A DNA stretch of 64,000 bases from Pseudescherichia vulneris NBRC 102420 (GTDB lineage Bacteria; Pseudomonadota; Gammaproteobacteria; Enterobacterales; Enterobacteriaceae), in assembly GCF_000759795.1 (NCBI RefSeq), contig NZ_BBMZ01000013.1:124001-188000 (forward strand), in the 5' to 3' direction. A model generated the notes under the pieces. It was not told where the DNA came from, did not search any database, and worked only from the letters and a program-made list of their open reading frames with translations. Below are positions 48,742-59,034 of the stretch, one piece after another; position 1 is the stretch's first letter, and each line of letters opens with the position of its first letter. The translations under genes were made by a program, and so were the position numbers.

Positions 48742-50470
48742 TGGCATGCTCCTTATCCCAGCTGTTGATCAGCCGAATAAACGCCTGCTCCATGGTCGGG
48801 TCCGCCTGTTCAGTGTCTGCGGCCTGGGCTTTCAGATCGTCCGGCGTGCCGTGGGCGATCAGCTTCCCGCGATAGACCAGCCCGATGCGGTCGCAATACT
48901 CCGCCTCATCCATAAAGTGGGTGGTGACCATCACGGTGACGCCTTTCTCTACCATGCTGTTGATATGCAGCCAGAACTCGCGGCGGGTGAGGGGATCGAC
49001 GCCAGACGTTGGCTCGTCAAGAAACAGGATGTCCGGCTCGTGCATCAGCGAGCAGGCCAACGCCAGCCGCTGCTTGAAGCCCAGCGGCAGGGCGTCGGTG
49101 GCGTGGGAGGCGATGCTGGTCAGGCTGAAGGCCTCGCTCATGCGGGCGATCTTCTCGTTCTGCGCCCGCCCGCGCAGGCCGTAGACCCCGGAGAAGAAGC
49201 GCAGGTTCTGCTCCACGGTGAGGTTGCCGTAGAGAGAGAACTTCTGCGCCATATAGCCCAGCCGCTGGCGGGCTTTGCCAGAGCTGACCTTCAGATCCAT
49301 GCCCAGCACCAGCGCCTTGCCAGCGGTGGGAACCAGCAGGCCGCACATCATCTTAAAGGTGGTAGATTTGCCTGCACCGTTTGGCCCCAGCAGGCCGAAG
49401 ATCTCTCCGCGCTTCACGGCAAAGTCGACGTTATCGGTCGCCGCAAAGTCACCAAATTTTTTGGTCAGCGATTTTGCCTCAATCACCGTCTCCTCCGGCG
49501 ATCCCTCCACGGTATGCAGGATCGCGCCGAGAGGCGACTCCTGCGTTCCTGCCCCGCCAAGCAGGTCGATAAACGCATCCTCAAAGCGCGGCGTGGTTTC
49601 GGCTATCTCAATCTCCGGCATCCCCTCCGCGCGGCGAATATCCTCTGCGCTGGCCTCTTTCTTGAGGATCAGGCGCACCGAGCGACCCTGGATCATGCCG
49701 TCGCTCACCTGGGGCAGCCGCAGCACCCGCCGCAGCAGCCTGCGGTTGGATTCCTGCGGGCTGTGCAGCAGAAAGCTGCGCCCGGCCATGCTCTGGGTCA
49801 GCGTCGTGGGCTGGCCCTGATACAGCAGCTCCCCTTCGTTGAGCAGCAGCACGTCGCGGCACTGCTCGGCTTCATCAAGATAGGAGGTGCTCCAGAGGAT
49901 CAGCATCCCTTCGCCCGCCAGTTCGTGCACCATCTGCCACAGCTCGCGGCGGGAGATCGGATCGACGCCGACGCCGGGTTCATCCAATAACAGCACTTTC
50001 GGTTCGCCCACCAGGGTACAGGCCAGGCCCAGCTTCTGCTTCATCCCGCCGGAGAGCTTGCCCGCCAGCCGGTTGGTAAAGGGGCCGAGGGCGGTAAACT
50101 CCAGCAGCCGGGCGAAGGTTTTCTGCCGCGTGTCACCCACCACGCTGCGCAAATCGGCATACAGGGTCAGGTTCTCCATCACCGTCAGATCCTCGTACAG
50201 GCCAAACTTCTGCGGCATATAGCCCAGCGAGGCGTGCAGAGCGCGATCGTCTTTTATGGGATCGAGGCCCAGCACGCTGGCGGAGCCCGCGTCAGGCTTG
50301 AGCAGCCCGGCAAGCATGCGCATCAGCGTGGTTTTACCCGCCCCGTCAGGGCCGACCAGTCCGGTTACGTACCCGCTTTGGATGGTACAGGTGAGGGGCG
50401 CGACGGCGGGCTTGTCCATGTCGGCAAAGCGTTTTACCAGGCCATTAAGCCGGATCGCCGTGTCACTCAT
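48731..50470 (-). CDS. ybhF: ABC exporter dual ATPase YbhF
   Basis: Two fused ABC ATPases powering YbhSR. It has 579 aa. Domain 1: Walker [12 protein letters not shown] (aspartate where asparagine is usual), signature [15 protein letters not shown] and [11 protein letters not shown]. Domain 2: [11 protein letters not shown], a degenerate signature [15 protein letters not shown] and [11 protein letters not shown]. The start [15 protein letters not shown] at 50470 lies inside the end of ybhG (8-bp overlap). Confidence 0.95.
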   Translation of the reverse strand: MSDTAIRLNGLVKRFADMDKPAVAPLTCTIQSGYVTGLVGPDGAGKTTLMRMLAGLLKPDAGSASVLGLDPIKDDRALHASLGYMPQKFGLYEDLTVMENLTLYADLRSVVGDTRQKTFARLLEFTALGPFTNRLAGKLSGGMKQKLGLACTLVGEPKVLLLDEPGVGVDPISRRELWQMVHELAGEGMLILWSTSYLDEAEQCRDVLLLNEGELLYQGQPTTLTQSMAGRSFLLHSPQESNRRLLRRVLRLPQVSDGMIQGRSVRLILKKEASAEDIRRAEGMPEIEIAETTPRFEDAFIDLLGGAGTQESPLGAILHTVEGSPEETVIEAKSLTKKFGDFAATDNVDFAVKRGEIFGLLGPNGAGKSTTFKMMCGLLVPTAGKALVLGMDLKVSSGKARQRLGYMAQKFSLYGNLTVEQNLRFFSGVYGLRGRAQNEKIARMSEAFSLTSIASHATDALPLGFKQRLALACSLMHEPDILFLDEPTSGVDPLTRREFWLHINSMVEKGVTVMVTTHFMDEAEYCDRIGLVYRGKLIAHGTPDDLKAQAADTEQADPTMEQAFIRLINSWDKEHANEH

Positions 50471-51458
50471 TATGCTGTCCATCGTTAAACCGGACGGTGA
50501 TCGGCATCCCCTGGCGTAGGGCGTCATCGGCGTCAGTCACAATGATGCGCAGGCGATAGACCAGATCGGTACGCAGATCCGGCGTTTCGACGGTTTTCGG
50601 CGTGAACTCGGCGGTGGGGGAGACGAAGCCTACCTTGCCGTGATACGGCCTGTCTGGGCGACCATCGGTATAGAGCAGCAGTTCGCTGCCGGGTTTCGCC
50701 CGGCCCAGATTAGGTTCATCTATATAGGCACGCACCCATACCGGGCGGGTCAGCGACAGAGTCAGCACGGTGCTGCCCGCATTGAGCATGCTGCCTGGCT
50801 CTACGGCGCGGGTCATCAGCGTGCCGTCGGCGGGGGCGACCAGGGTCGTATCATGCAGATCCAGTTCGGCCTGGGCCAGCTGGGCCTGAGCCTGTTCGAG
50901 GCTGGCCTTCGCCTGGGCGATATCCTGCGGGCGATTGCCGGTGCGGTACTGGCTCAGCTTATCCTCGGCGGATTTCAGCGTCGCTCGGGCCTGATCCCGG
51001 GACGAGCGGGCGTTTTCCAGATCGTTGGCGGAAATGGTGCGGCTTTTCCACAGCCCCTGTTGGCGAGCGTAGAAGTTCTGCGCGTAGTCGTAAGCGGCTT
51101 TGGCCTGCCGTACCGCCGCCTCGGTCTGGGCGATCTCCTCGTCGCGATAGCCCGCCTGCATCAGGTCGTACTGCGCCTGGGCGACGGCGACGCTGGCGTT
51201 GGCCTGCATCAGCGCATTTTCATAGGGCGCTTTGTCCAGTGTTCCCAATACCTGACCGGCTTTAATCGCATCCCCCTCGTCAACGGCAAGGGAGGCCAGG
51301 CGACCGCCGACGCGAAAGCTCATATTGACCGTGCGGATATCGACGTTGCCGTAGAGGGTCAAGCCACGATCCTGCTGGCTCTGATACCACAGCCAGCCGC
51401 CGACGGCAGCAGCGATGACAACAACCACCGCCAGCAGGGCGATGACGGGTTTTTTCAT
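50463..51458 (-). CDS. ybhG: HlyD-family membrane fusion protein YbhG
   Basis: Periplasmic adaptor of the YbhFSR exporter, linking it to an outer-membrane channel. It has 331 aa. A signal-anchor helix ([21 protein letters not shown]) is followed by a lipoyl half-motif ([25 protein letters not shown]), a long coiled-coil hairpin (about 75-200) and the second half-motif [18 protein letters not shown]. It overlaps cecR by 4 bp. Confidence 0.95.
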   Translation of the reverse strand: MKKPVIALLAVVVVIAAAVGGWLWYQSQQDRGLTLYGNVDIRTVNMSFRVGGRLASLAVDEGDAIKAGQVLGTLDKAPYENALMQANASVAVAQAQYDLMQAGYRDEEIAQTEAAVRQAKAAYDYAQNFYARQQGLWKSRTISANDLENARSSRDQARATLKSAEDKLSQYRTGNRPQDIAQAKASLEQAQAQLAQAELDLHDTTLVAPADGTLMTRAVEPGSMLNAGSTVLTLSLTRPVWVRAYIDEPNLGRAKPGSELLLYTDGRPDRPYHGKVGFVSPTAEFTPKTVETPDLRTDLVYRLRIIVTDADDALRQGMPITVRFNDGQHNE

Positions 51459-52132
51459 GGCTTCAGGCTCCTTTGCGTTAGGCCAAGCAGGATCAGATCA
51501 AGATGGCAGGCGATAACCTCATTAATCTGCGCGACGCTATTCTCATCAAACTCTGTCCAGCCGGTGCGGAGCAAAATGGTCTCCCGGCCCAGACGGAAGG
51601 CCAGCACCTCGCCCAGCAGGGCATGGGTATGCAAAATAGTCTGCGTATCCGCGGGATCGCGGCCGGTATAGGCGGCGATAAGCTCGGTCAGGTGGGTATG
51701 CATTGGCGCGATGACCCGATCGTGAACGCGCTGATAGGCCGCGGTGGGGGAGAGCTGTTCCCGAGAGATAAATTTGCTCAGGCTCAGCGTATCGTCCTGG
51801 GTCAGGAGCTGGATCATATTGCCGCAGGCGTTAAGGATCAGCTGGCGGATGGCGTCCCGATCCGGCTCGGGGGCGCTAAGCAGCGCGGCGGCGGCCTCCA
51901 CCAGCGGCTGAAACTGGCTACCGATAAAGTCGGCGATCCAGTCGGCGCAGGCGAGATAGAGATCCTCTTTCGATCCAAAGTAGTAGGGGATTGCCGCGAT
52001 GTTCTGCCCAGCCTGCGCGGCGATATCGCGGGTCGTAGCGTGCAGGCCGTATTCACCAAACTGGGCCAGGGCGGCGGCAATCAGCTGACGCTTCGCGTTT
52101 TCACCTTTTGTTGTGGTCGGGATAGTATTCAT
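51455..52132 (-). CDS. cecR: TetR-family regulator CecR (YbiH)
   Basis: Repressor first in the cecR-ybhGFSR operon; in E. coli it also controls rhlE and affects cefoperazone and chloramphenicol sensitivity. It has 225 aa. The TetR helix-turn-helix is [42 protein letters not shown] (residues 17-58). The remainder is the ligand-binding domain. A perfect palindrome lies just upstream, between cecR and rhlE, and is the obvious operator. Confidence 0.94.
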   Translation of the reverse strand: MNTIPTTTKGENAKRQLIAAALAQFGEYGLHATTRDIAAQAGQNIAAIPYYFGSKEDLYLACADWIADFIGSQFQPLVEAAAALLSAPEPDRDAIRQLILNACGNMIQLLTQDDTLSLSKFISREQLSPTAAYQRVHDRVIAPMHTHLTELIAAYTGRDPADTQTILHTHALLGEVLAFRLGRETILLRTGWTEFDENSVAQINEVIACHLDLILLGLTQRSLKP

Positions 52133-52145
52133 AGCGTCGCAAAAA

Positions 52146-52167
52146 ATTAATCAATCGATTGATTAAT
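52146..52167. promoter_or_regulatory. CecR operator palindrome
   Basis: A perfect 22-bp palindrome with arms ATTAATCAATC / GATTGATTAAT, 14 bp upstream of the cecR start and about 200 bp upstream of the divergent rhlE. Its size and symmetry fit a TetR-family dimer. Confidence 0.85.
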
Positions 52168-52364
52168 ATTATGTCGGTTTTTTGAGCATGTCTACGCAGG
52201 CGGAGAATTATTTTGTTAATGAATGGACGCGGGATATTTTATGCGCCACATCACAAAAGCTGCTACACTGCGCCTCTTCATGACACTGTGGTTTTTGTCA
52301 TCTGTTTCGTTACCTATCTCCCTGAAAACTACACCTGAAACGGTCGGGGCGGTTCGGAGTTGTT

Positions 52365-53732
52365 ATGTCTTTTGAAGCACTGGGTTTAGACCCTGAGATC
52401 CTGCGCGCCGTTGCCGAGCAGGGCTACCGCGAACCTACCCCTATCCAGCAGCAGGCGATCCCCGCCGTGCTGCAGGGGCGCGACCTGATGGCCAGCGCCC
52501 AGACCGGTACCGGTAAAACCGCTGGCTTTACCCTGCCTCTGTTGCAGCGTCTTATTTCCAGCGAACCCCATGCCAAAGGCCGTCGCCCGGTGCGGGCGCT
52601 GATCCTCACCCCAACCCGCGAGCTGGCGGCCCAGGTGGGTGAGAACGTGCGGGAGTACAGTCAGTACCTCAACGTGCGTTCGCTGGTGGTTTTCGGTGGC
52701 GTGAGCATTAATCCACAGATGATGAAGCTGCGCGGCGGCGTTGACGTGCTGGTCGCTACCCCAGGCCGTCTGCTGGATCTGGAGCACCAGAACGCCGTTA
52801 AGCTCGACGGCATTGAGATCCTGGTGCTGGACGAAGCGGACCGCATGCTTGACATGGGCTTTATCCACGATATTCGCCGCGTGCTGGCGAAGCTGCCGGC
52901 CAAGCGTCAGAACCTGCTCTTCTCCGCGACCTTCTCGGATGAGATCAAAACCCTGGCGGAGAAGCTGCTGCATAATCCGCTGGAGATCGAAGTGGCGCGT
53001 CGCAACACCGCCTCCGAGCAGGTTACTCAGCATGTGCACTTCGTTGATAAGAAACGCAAGCGGGAGCTGCTGTCGCAGATGATCGGCGAGGGCAACTGGC
53101 AGCAGGTGCTGGTCTTTACCCGCACCAAGCACGGTGCCAACCACCTGGCAGAGCAGCTGAATAAAGACGGTATCCGCAGCGCCGCGATCCACGGTAACAA
53201 GAGCCAGGGCGCACGTACCCGGGCGCTGGACGATTTCAAATCCGGCGACATCCGCGTGCTGGTGGCGACCGATATTGCTGCCCGTGGCCTGGATATTGAA
53301 GAGCTGCCGCACGTCGTTAACTACGAGCTGCCGAACGTGCCGGAAGACTACGTGCACCGCATCGGTCGTACCGGTCGTGCCGCGGCTACCGGCGAAGCGC
53401 TGTCGCTGGTCTGTGTCGACGAGCACAAGCTGCTGCGCGACATTGAGCGCCTGCTGAAAAAAGAGATCCCACGCATTGCCCTGCCGGGCTATGAGCCGGA
53501 CGCCTCTATCAAAGCTGAGCCGATCCAAAACGGTCGCCAGCAGCGTGGCGGCGGCGGCGGTGGTGGACGCGGGCAGGGCGGTGGTCGTGGCCAGCAGCAG
53601 CCGCGCCGTAGCGAAGGTCGCAGCGAAGGCGGCGCGCCGAAATCAAGCCAGCCGCGCCGCAGTGGCGATGCGAAACCCGCCGGGGAGCAGGCGCGCCGTC
53701 GCCGTCCGCGCAAGCCAGCGGCATCGCAGTAA
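52365..53732 (+). CDS. rhlE: ATP-dependent RNA helicase RhlE
   Basis: DEAD-box helicase involved in ribosome maturation and mRNA decay. It has 455 aa. Motifs are Q ([11 protein letters not shown]), I (AQTGTGKT), II ([17 protein letters not shown]), III (SATF), V ([13 protein letters not shown]) and VI (HRIGRTGRA). A Gly/Arg/Gln-rich low-complexity tail (about 390-455) probably binds RNA. It is divergent from cecR and shares its control region. A terminator follows. Confidence 0.97.
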   Translation: MSFEALGLDPEILRAVAEQGYREPTPIQQQAIPAVLQGRDLMASAQTGTGKTAGFTLPLLQRLISSEPHAKGRRPVRALILTPTRELAAQVGENVREYSQYLNVRSLVVFGGVSINPQMMKLRGGVDVLVATPGRLLDLEHQNAVKLDGIEILVLDEADRMLDMGFIHDIRRVLAKLPAKRQNLLFSATFSDEIKTLAEKLLHNPLEIEVARRNTASEQVTQHVHFVDKKRKRELLSQMIGEGNWQQVLVFTRTKHGANHLAEQLNKDGIRSAAIHGNKSQGARTRALDDFKSGDIRVLVATDIAARGLDIEELPHVVNYELPNVPEDYVHRIGRTGRAAATGEALSLVCVDEHKLLRDIERLLKKEIPRIALPGYEPDASIKAEPIQNGRQQRGGGGGGGRGQGGGRGQQQPRRSEGRSEGGAPKSSQPRRSGDAKPAGEQARRRRPRKPAASQ

Positions 53733-53740
53733 TAATCCTG

Positions 53741-53770
53741 AAGCCCGGCCGCAAAGCCGGGCTTTTCTTT
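53741..53770 (+). terminator. Terminator of rhlE
   Basis: Stem AAGCCCGGC/GCCGGGCTT with a CGCAAA loop, then TTCTTTT. Confidence 0.88.
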
Positions 53771-53797
53771 TGCGGCATGCCGACGATCGTGAGACAA

Positions 53798-53817
53798 TAG
53801 TGGCTGTTTATACAGTA
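53798..53817 (+). promoter_or_regulatory. LexA box upstream of dinG
   Basis: TAGTGGCTGTTTATACAGTA, 15 bp before the dinG ATG. The right half (CAGTA) is consensus; the left half has GTG for CTG. The E. coli dinG box has the same core with TTG. DinG is a known SOS gene. Confidence 0.75.
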
Positions 53818-53831
53818 TTTCAGGTCTCCCG

Positions 53832-55976
53832 ATGGCTCTTTCCGCCGCGCTGAAAGCGCAGATTGCCGCCTGGTATAAGGCGCTACAGCAACAGATCCCC
53901 GACTTTATTCCGCGCGCACCGCAGCGGCAGATGATCGCTGACGTCGCCAAAACCCTGGCTGGGGAAGAGGGGCGGCATCTGGCCATTGAGGCGCCCACCG
54001 GCGTCGGCAAGACCCTCTCCTATCTTATTCCCGGCATCGCCATCGCCCGCGAAGAGCAGAAGACGCTGGTGATCAGCACCGCCAACGTGGCGTTGCAGGA
54101 TCAGATCTTCAGCAAAGATCTGCCTCTGCTGAAGAAGATCATCCCCGATCTGCGTTTTACCGCCGCCTTTGGCCGCGGGCGCTACGTCTGTCCGCGCAAC
54201 CTGACGGCCCTTGCCAGCAGCGAGGCCACCCAGCAGGATCTGCTGGCCTTCCTCGACGACGAGCTGACGCCGAACAGCAAAGAGGAGCAGCAGCGCTGCG
54301 CCAAACTCAAGGCCGATCTCGACAGCTACCGCTGGGACGGCCTGCGCGATCATACCGATCAGAACATCGAGGATAACCTGTGGCGGCGGCTCAGCACCGA
54401 TAAGGCCAGCTGCCTGAACCGTAACTGCCACTACTACCGCGAGTGCCCGTTTTTTGTCGCCCGCCGGGAGGTGCAGGAGGTCGAGGTGGTGGTGGCTAAC
54501 CACGCCTTAGTCATGGCGGCAATGGAGTCCGAAGCGGTGCTGCCGGAGCCAAAGAACCTGCTGCTGGTGCTGGATGAGGGCCACCATCTGCCGGACGTCG
54601 CCCGCGACGCGCTGGAGATGAGCGCCGAGATCACCGCCCCCTGGTATCGACTCCAGCTCGATCTCTTTACCAAGCTGGTGGCGACCTGCATGGAGCAATT
54701 TCGTCCGAAGACCACGCCGCCGCTGGCGCTGCCGGAGCGGCTCAACGCCCACTGCGAGGAGCTGTATGAGCTTATCGCCTCGCTGAATGCCATTCTCGGG
54801 CTCTATATGCCCGCCGGTACCGAGGCAGAGCACCGCTTTGCCATGGGCGAGCTGCCTGACGAGGTGATGGAGATCTGCCTGCGGCTGGCGAAGCTGACCG
54901 AGATGCTGCGCGGGCTGGCTGAGCTGTTCCTAAACGATCTCAGTGAAAAGACCGGCCAGCACGATATCGTCCGCCTGCACCGGGTTATTTTGCAGATGAA
55001 CCGCGCCCTGGGCATGTTCGAGAGCCAGAGCAAGCTGTGGCGGCTGGCCTCGATGGCCCAGGCGTCGGGCGCGCCGGTGACCAAGTGGGCCACCCGTGAG
55101 CTGGTTGAAGGGCAGATGCATCTCTTCTTCCACTGCGTTGGCATTCGCGTTAGCGATCAGCTGGAGAAGCTGCTGTGGCGCAGCGTGCCGCATATTGTCG
55201 TCACCTCGGCCACCTTACGCTCCCTGAACAGCTTCTCCCGTTTACAGGAGATGAGCGGCCTGAAGGAGAAAGCCGGGGATCGCTTCGTGTCCCTCGACTC
55301 GCCCTTTAACCACATTGAGCAGGGCAGGCTTGTGATCCCGCAGATGCGCTACGAGCCGCTGATGGAGCACGAAGAGAAGCACATCGCCGAGATGGCGGCC
55401 TACTTCCGCGAGCAGGTCGAGAAAAAAGAGCACCCCGGCATGCTGGTGCTGTTTGCCAGCAACCGCGCGATGCAGCTCTTTCTAACCTTTGTGACCGATC
55501 TGCGCCTGATGCTGCTGGTGCAGGGGGATCAGCCCCGCTACCGGCTTGTGGAGCTGCACCGCAAGCGCATCGACGAGGGCGGACGCAGCGTGCTGGTGGG
55601 GCTCCAGTCGTTTGCCGAGGGGCTGGATCTCAAAGGGGACTACCTGACCCAGGTGCACATCCACAAGATTGCGTTTCCGCCTATCGACAGCCCAGTGGTG
55701 ATCACCGAAGGCGAGTGGCTTAAAAGCCTCAATCGCTACCCGTTTGAGGTGCAGAGCCTGCCGAGCGCCTCCTTTAACCTTATCCAGCAGGTGGGACGGC
55801 TGATCCGTAGCCACAGCTGCCGGGGTGAAGTGGTGATCTACGACCGACGGCTGCTCTCGAAAGGCTATGGAAAACGGCTGCTTGACGCCCTGCCTGTTTT
55901 TCCTATTTCCCAACCGGACGTGCCTGACGTTATAGTAAAAAGTAAACCAAAACAGAATCGTCGTCGGCGACGCTGA
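53832..55976 (+). CDS. dinG: ATP-dependent DNA helicase DinG
   Basis: SOS-induced 5'-3' helicase of the XPD family that unwinds R-loops and damaged forks. It has 714 aa. Motif I is EAPTGVGKTLSYL, and the iron-sulfur cysteines are in RYVCPRN and CLNRNCHYYRECPFF. The DEAH-like box is LDEGHHLPDV, and the C-terminal motifs include SFAEGLDLKGDYL and QQVGRLIRSHSCRGEV. The basic tail SKPKQNRRRRR is conserved. It lies behind a LexA box. Confidence 0.96.
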   Translation: MALSAALKAQIAAWYKALQQQIPDFIPRAPQRQMIADVAKTLAGEEGRHLAIEAPTGVGKTLSYLIPGIAIAREEQKTLVISTANVALQDQIFSKDLPLLKKIIPDLRFTAAFGRGRYVCPRNLTALASSEATQQDLLAFLDDELTPNSKEEQQRCAKLKADLDSYRWDGLRDHTDQNIEDNLWRRLSTDKASCLNRNCHYYRECPFFVARREVQEVEVVVANHALVMAAMESEAVLPEPKNLLLVLDEGHHLPDVARDALEMSAEITAPWYRLQLDLFTKLVATCMEQFRPKTTPPLALPERLNAHCEELYELIASLNAILGLYMPAGTEAEHRFAMGELPDEVMEICLRLAKLTEMLRGLAELFLNDLSEKTGQHDIVRLHRVILQMNRALGMFESQSKLWRLASMAQASGAPVTKWATRELVEGQMHLFFHCVGIRVSDQLEKLLWRSVPHIVVTSATLRSLNSFSRLQEMSGLKEKAGDRFVSLDSPFNHIEQGRLVIPQMRYEPLMEHEEKHIAEMAAYFREQVEKKEHPGMLVLFASNRAMQLFLTFVTDLRLMLLVQGDQPRYRLVELHRKRIDEGGRSVLVGLQSFAEGLDLKGDYLTQVHIHKIAFPPIDSPVVITEGEWLKSLNRYPFEVQSLPSASFNLIQQVGRLIRSHSCRGEVVIYDRRLLSKGYGKRLLDALPVFPISQPDVPDVIVKSKPKQNRRRRR

Positions 55977-56004
55977 CCATCACCTGTGACGCAAGGAGTT
56001 AGCT

Positions 56005-56970
56005 ATGGATTTCCGCCAAATCATCAAAGAGGTTGGGCGCGGTAAAAATCACGCCCGCGATCTGGATTTTGATACCGCACGCGCGTTATACACCCACATG
56101 CTGAACGGCGAGGTCGCGGATCTGGAGATGGGCGGGATCCTGATCGCCCTGCGCATTAAAGGCGAGGGCGAGGCGGAGATGCTGGGCTTCTACGAGGCGA
56201 TGCAGACCCAGACCATGCGTCTGACGCCGCCGGTGGCGAAGCCGATGCCCATCGTCATTCCCACCTATAACGGCGCGCGCAGGCAGGCGAACCTGACCCC
56301 GCTGCTGGCGATGCTGCTTCAGCGGCTGGGTTTCCCAGTGCTGGTGCACGGCGTGAGCGAAGATCGTGACCGCGTGATCTCGGAAACCATTTTTACCCTG
56401 CTTGGCATTGAGCCGACCCTGACCGCTGGTCAGGCGCAGGCCAAGCTGGAGGGGCGTAACCCGGTGTATGTGCCCGTTAGCGCGCTCTGCCCGCCGCTGG
56501 AGAAACAGCTGGATATGCGCTGGCGCATGGGGGTGCGTAACAGCGCCCACACCCTGGCCAAGCTGGCAACGCCCTTTGCGGAAGATGCCGCCCTGCGTCT
56601 CTCCAGCGTCTCCCATCCTGAATACGTTACGCGGGTCGCGAAGTTCTTTGGTGATATCGGCGGGCGCGGGCTGCTGATGCACGGTACGGAAGGGGAGGTG
56701 TATGCCAATCCCCAGCGCTGCCCGCAGCTCACGCTGATTGATGCCCAGGGCACGCGCGTCTTAAGCGAACGGCAGGACGAAACCGCGGCGCAGGCTGTGC
56801 TGCCCGCCAGCAAAGATCCCGAGGTCACCGCCCGCTGGACGGAGCGTTGCCTGGTCGGCAGCGAGCCGGTGCCGGAATCGCTGAAGCGTCAGATCGCCTG
56901 CTGCTTTGTGGCAACGGGGCAAGTGGAAACCCTGGAAGAGGGTCTGGCCCGGGTAGCGAGCTCTTTTTGA
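56005..56970 (+). CDS. ybiB: TrpD2-like DNA-binding protein YbiB
   Basis: 321-aa homologue of anthranilate phosphoribosyltransferase that lacks that activity. The E. coli protein binds nucleic acids and follows a LexA-controlled gene (dinG). The TrpD-like fold is visible in HARDLDFDTARALYTHMLNGEVADLEMGGILIALRIKGE and VIPTYNGARRQANLTPLLAML. The phosphoribosyl-binding motif of true TrpD (GTGGD) is missing, as expected. It starts 28 bp after dinG and probably shares its transcript. Confidence 0.92.
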   Translation: MDFRQIIKEVGRGKNHARDLDFDTARALYTHMLNGEVADLEMGGILIALRIKGEGEAEMLGFYEAMQTQTMRLTPPVAKPMPIVIPTYNGARRQANLTPLLAMLLQRLGFPVLVHGVSEDRDRVISETIFTLLGIEPTLTAGQAQAKLEGRNPVYVPVSALCPPLEKQLDMRWRMGVRNSAHTLAKLATPFAEDAALRLSSVSHPEYVTRVAKFFGDIGGRGLLMHGTEGEVYANPQRCPQLTLIDAQGTRVLSERQDETAAQAVLPASKDPEVTARWTERCLVGSEPVPESLKRQIACCFVATGQVETLEEGLARVASSF

Positions 56971-56982
56971 TAAACAGCGGGC

Positions 56983-57011
56983 AAAAAAAAGCCCGTCCAA
57001 ACCGGACGGGC
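56983..57011 (-). terminator. Terminator of the ybiJ-like gene
   Basis: Stem GCCCGTCC (56991-56998) / GGACGGGC (57004-57011). On the minus strand it is followed by T8, about 95 bp after the ybiJ-like stop. Confidence 0.85.
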
Positions 57012-57105
57012 AACAAGGGTAACAACAAACAGGGTTAATGCAGTAATAATGAGGGGTAATACAACCCGCCAGTGATGAGCCTGCGGGGTAGATACGGTAA
57101 GGTGA

Positions 57106-57366
57106 TTACTGATAGATAACCGCAGTACCGCTCATTTTGTTGTAGGCGTTAGCAGAGGTGATGCTATAGCCTTTTGCGCCTGCGGCAGCGGCTTTCTCAG
57201 CCAGCTGGGCTTCCAGGCCATCCAGCGTCGTCGCGCCCTGCGCGGTCACAACGCCCATTTTGTGCATGCTCTGCGCCTGCTCAGCGGTTACCGGCTGGGC
57301 AGCGAATGCGCCGAAGGAGAGGGTAGTCAGTGCAAGAGCAGCAACAGCATATTTAATGGTTTTCAT
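57106..57366 (-). CDS. ybiJ: DUF1471 (YhcN/BhsA-type) periplasmic protein YbiJ
   Basis: 86-aa exported protein of the BhsA/McbA stress family. The signal peptide (MKTIKYAVAALALTTLSFGAFA, cut before AQPVT) is followed by the compact DUF1471 domain: MGVVTAQGATTLDGLEAQLAEKAAAAGAKGYSITSANAYNKMSGTAVIYQ. Family members respond to stress or biofilm conditions; the role of this one is unknown. The start was set at 57366, with no conserved residues upstream. Confidence 0.92.
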   Translation of the reverse strand: MKTIKYAVAALALTTLSFGAFAAQPVTAEQAQSMHKMGVVTAQGATTLDGLEAQLAEKAAAAGAKGYSITSANAYNKMSGTAVIYQ

Positions 57367-57554
57367 GGTTCGATTCTCGCAGTTTATTCTGTATGGGGGA
57401 CGATGTTCCGTCGATGCGATAAGTATCACAGTATTTCGCGAGAGATTAAATCGAATAGAATTGACGACCTTCATCTAAAATTTTGAACGATCGTTAATAT
57501 ATTGAAAATGAATGATTTTTAACAAGAATTATTCAAGTGAAAGCGTACTGTGGT

Positions 57555-57579
57555 TGTGCCGCCGTGTTAGCGGCACAAA
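57555..57579. repeat. Inverted repeat between ybiJ and ybiI
   Basis: TTGTGCCGC and GCGGCACAA pair over 9 bp around CGTGTTA. There is no T run on either strand, so termination is uncertain. The rest of the 285-bp gap is AT-rich and holds no gene that I can see. Confidence 0.5.
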
Positions 57580-57651
57580 ATGCCACTCTAATGCCCGCTT
57601 TTTGTGATGCAGATAGCAACCGCTTGCCCTGGGCTAACCCCCCTTCGGTGG

Positions 57652-57918
57652 TCAACGAAGCTGGCTGTCTTTCGAACCCCTACGGTTATATCCTGAAAAC
57701 GAGGCGTTTTTCAAATCTTTCTTCTGCTGGCACGCTACGCACAGCCGTACGCCCGGGATCGCCTTGCGGCGCGCTTCGGGGATCGTTGCCCCACACTCAT
57801 CACACTCGTGCAGGCTCTCACCCTTCGGTAGTTCGCGGCGCGCGCGGGCTACCGCATCGTCAATGGTGCTGTCGATCTGATCCTGAACGGCACCGTCGTT
57901 TGCCCAACCTGAAGCCAT
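57652..57918 (-). CDS. ybiI: DksA/TraR-type zinc-finger protein YbiI
   Basis: 88-aa protein with the C4 zinc finger CDECGATIPEARRKAIPGVRLCVAC near its C-terminus and an acidic helical N-terminus (IDSTIDDAVARARRELP). The family includes TraR, which binds RNA polymerase in the secondary channel. The role of YbiI itself is unknown. AGGAGAG precedes the ATG. Confidence 0.92.
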   Translation of the reverse strand: MASGWANDGAVQDQIDSTIDDAVARARRELPKGESLHECDECGATIPEARRKAIPGVRLCVACQQKKDLKNASFSGYNRRGSKDSQLR

Positions 57919-57956
57919 AGCGCTCTCCTAAGTGAGAAGTATGACTTAAGTTTAGA

Positions 57957-58895
57957 CTATCTCCCGGCTTCCTCACGCAGCCACTGCTGGAGCAGCTTGC
58001 CTTCGTGGGTCATCTCCACGTCCTGGCGCACGCAGAGGTAGTAGTCACGCCCGTCGTCGATGGGCAAGTCGAAGATCTTCACCAGCTCGCCGGTTTGCAG
58101 ATAGGGCAGGATCATCGGCTCGCGCATCAGGGCGCAGCCCAGCCCGGCCTGCACGGCGGCCAGGGTCAGGAGCCCATCCTCAAACATCGCTCCGTCCCGA
58201 CGCACCCGCTTCACCTGCTGCTCGCTAAACCACTGCGTCCAGGTGGCGCGCTCTTCGTCATGCAGGAGTGGCATCTGCGCCAGCTGCGTGGGGGTCTCAA
58301 TGTAGCCATGCAGGCGGATAAACTCCCGGCTGCATACCGGGATCATACGCCCGGAGATCAGCTTCTCGCTGCGATAGCCCACCCACTGCCCGTTACCAAA
58401 GCGGATCGACATATCCGAGGCGTCGCTCAGATAGTTGCGATGGTTGGCGTAGACCACGTTGATCTCCATCTGGGCGTGGGCCTGGAGGAAGCGCGGCAGG
58501 CGGGGAATAAACCAGCCCATCCCGAAGAGCGGGATCAGGCTGATTGTTACCTGACGTGAGCGACCCTGCTCAAACAGCTGGCCGGTGGCCTGGCGCAGCA
58601 CGCTAAAGGCCGCGCGTATCGAGCGGTAATACTCGCGCCCCTCGCTGCTGAGCACCAGATGGCGTCCCTGACGGTGGGTCAGGGGAAGCTGTAGAAAGCT
58701 CTCCAGCACCTTAAGCTGGTGGCTAACCGCCGAGGGAGAGACGTTCAGCTCCGCGGCCGCGGCGGAGACGCTGCCCAGCCGGGCGATAGCCTCAAAGACC
58801 CGCACCGCGCGGAGGGGCGGATCGTCCGGCAGCCCGCTTTCGCCTAACTCTTCTGTTTTTTTCATATGTTGAAGCAAACCCTGCCTGATTCCCAA
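57957..58895 (-). CDS. LysR-type transcriptional regulator, divergent from the ABC transporter
   Basis: 312-aa LTTR of the GcvA-like group. The winged helix-turn-helix is at about residues 26-85 (LRAVRVFEAIARLGSVSAAA, AELNVSPSAVSHQLKVLESF). The effector domain follows, with VTISLIPLFGMGWFIPRLPRF and AAVQAGLGCALMREPMILPYL. It is transcribed away from the ABC operon with 139 bp between them, the normal arrangement for a regulator of the neighbouring genes; the inducer is unknown. The true start may be the ATG 10 codons in (MKKTEELG). Confidence 0.85.
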   Translation of the reverse strand: MGIRQGLLQHMKKTEELGESGLPDDPPLRAVRVFEAIARLGSVSAAAAELNVSPSAVSHQLKVLESFLQLPLTHRQGRHLVLSSEGREYYRSIRAAFSVLRQATGQLFEQGRSRQVTISLIPLFGMGWFIPRLPRFLQAHAQMEINVVYANHRNYLSDASDMSIRFGNGQWVGYRSEKLISGRMIPVCSREFIRLHGYIETPTQLAQMPLLHDEERATWTQWFSEQQVKRVRRDGAMFEDGLLTLAAVQAGLGCALMREPMILPYLQTGELVKIFDLPIDDGRDYYLCVRQDVEMTHEGKLLQQWLREEAGR

Positions 58896-59034
58896 AAATC
58901 GTTTTTATTTTATAATTTAATATCAGTAGCTTAGTAAAATACGCTTTTATAATAAGAAAGAATATATCCGTATTTCAAAATTAAATTCAATTGTTGGATG
59001 CTTACGCTGAAAAAATTCTCAGCAGGCACGTATT

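Noticed and set aside
48692-49990. Long open frame antisense to ybhF (about 430 codons)
   Set aside because: It mirrors the codon pattern of the GC-rich ybhF gene, lacks an SD sequence and contains no recognisable motif.
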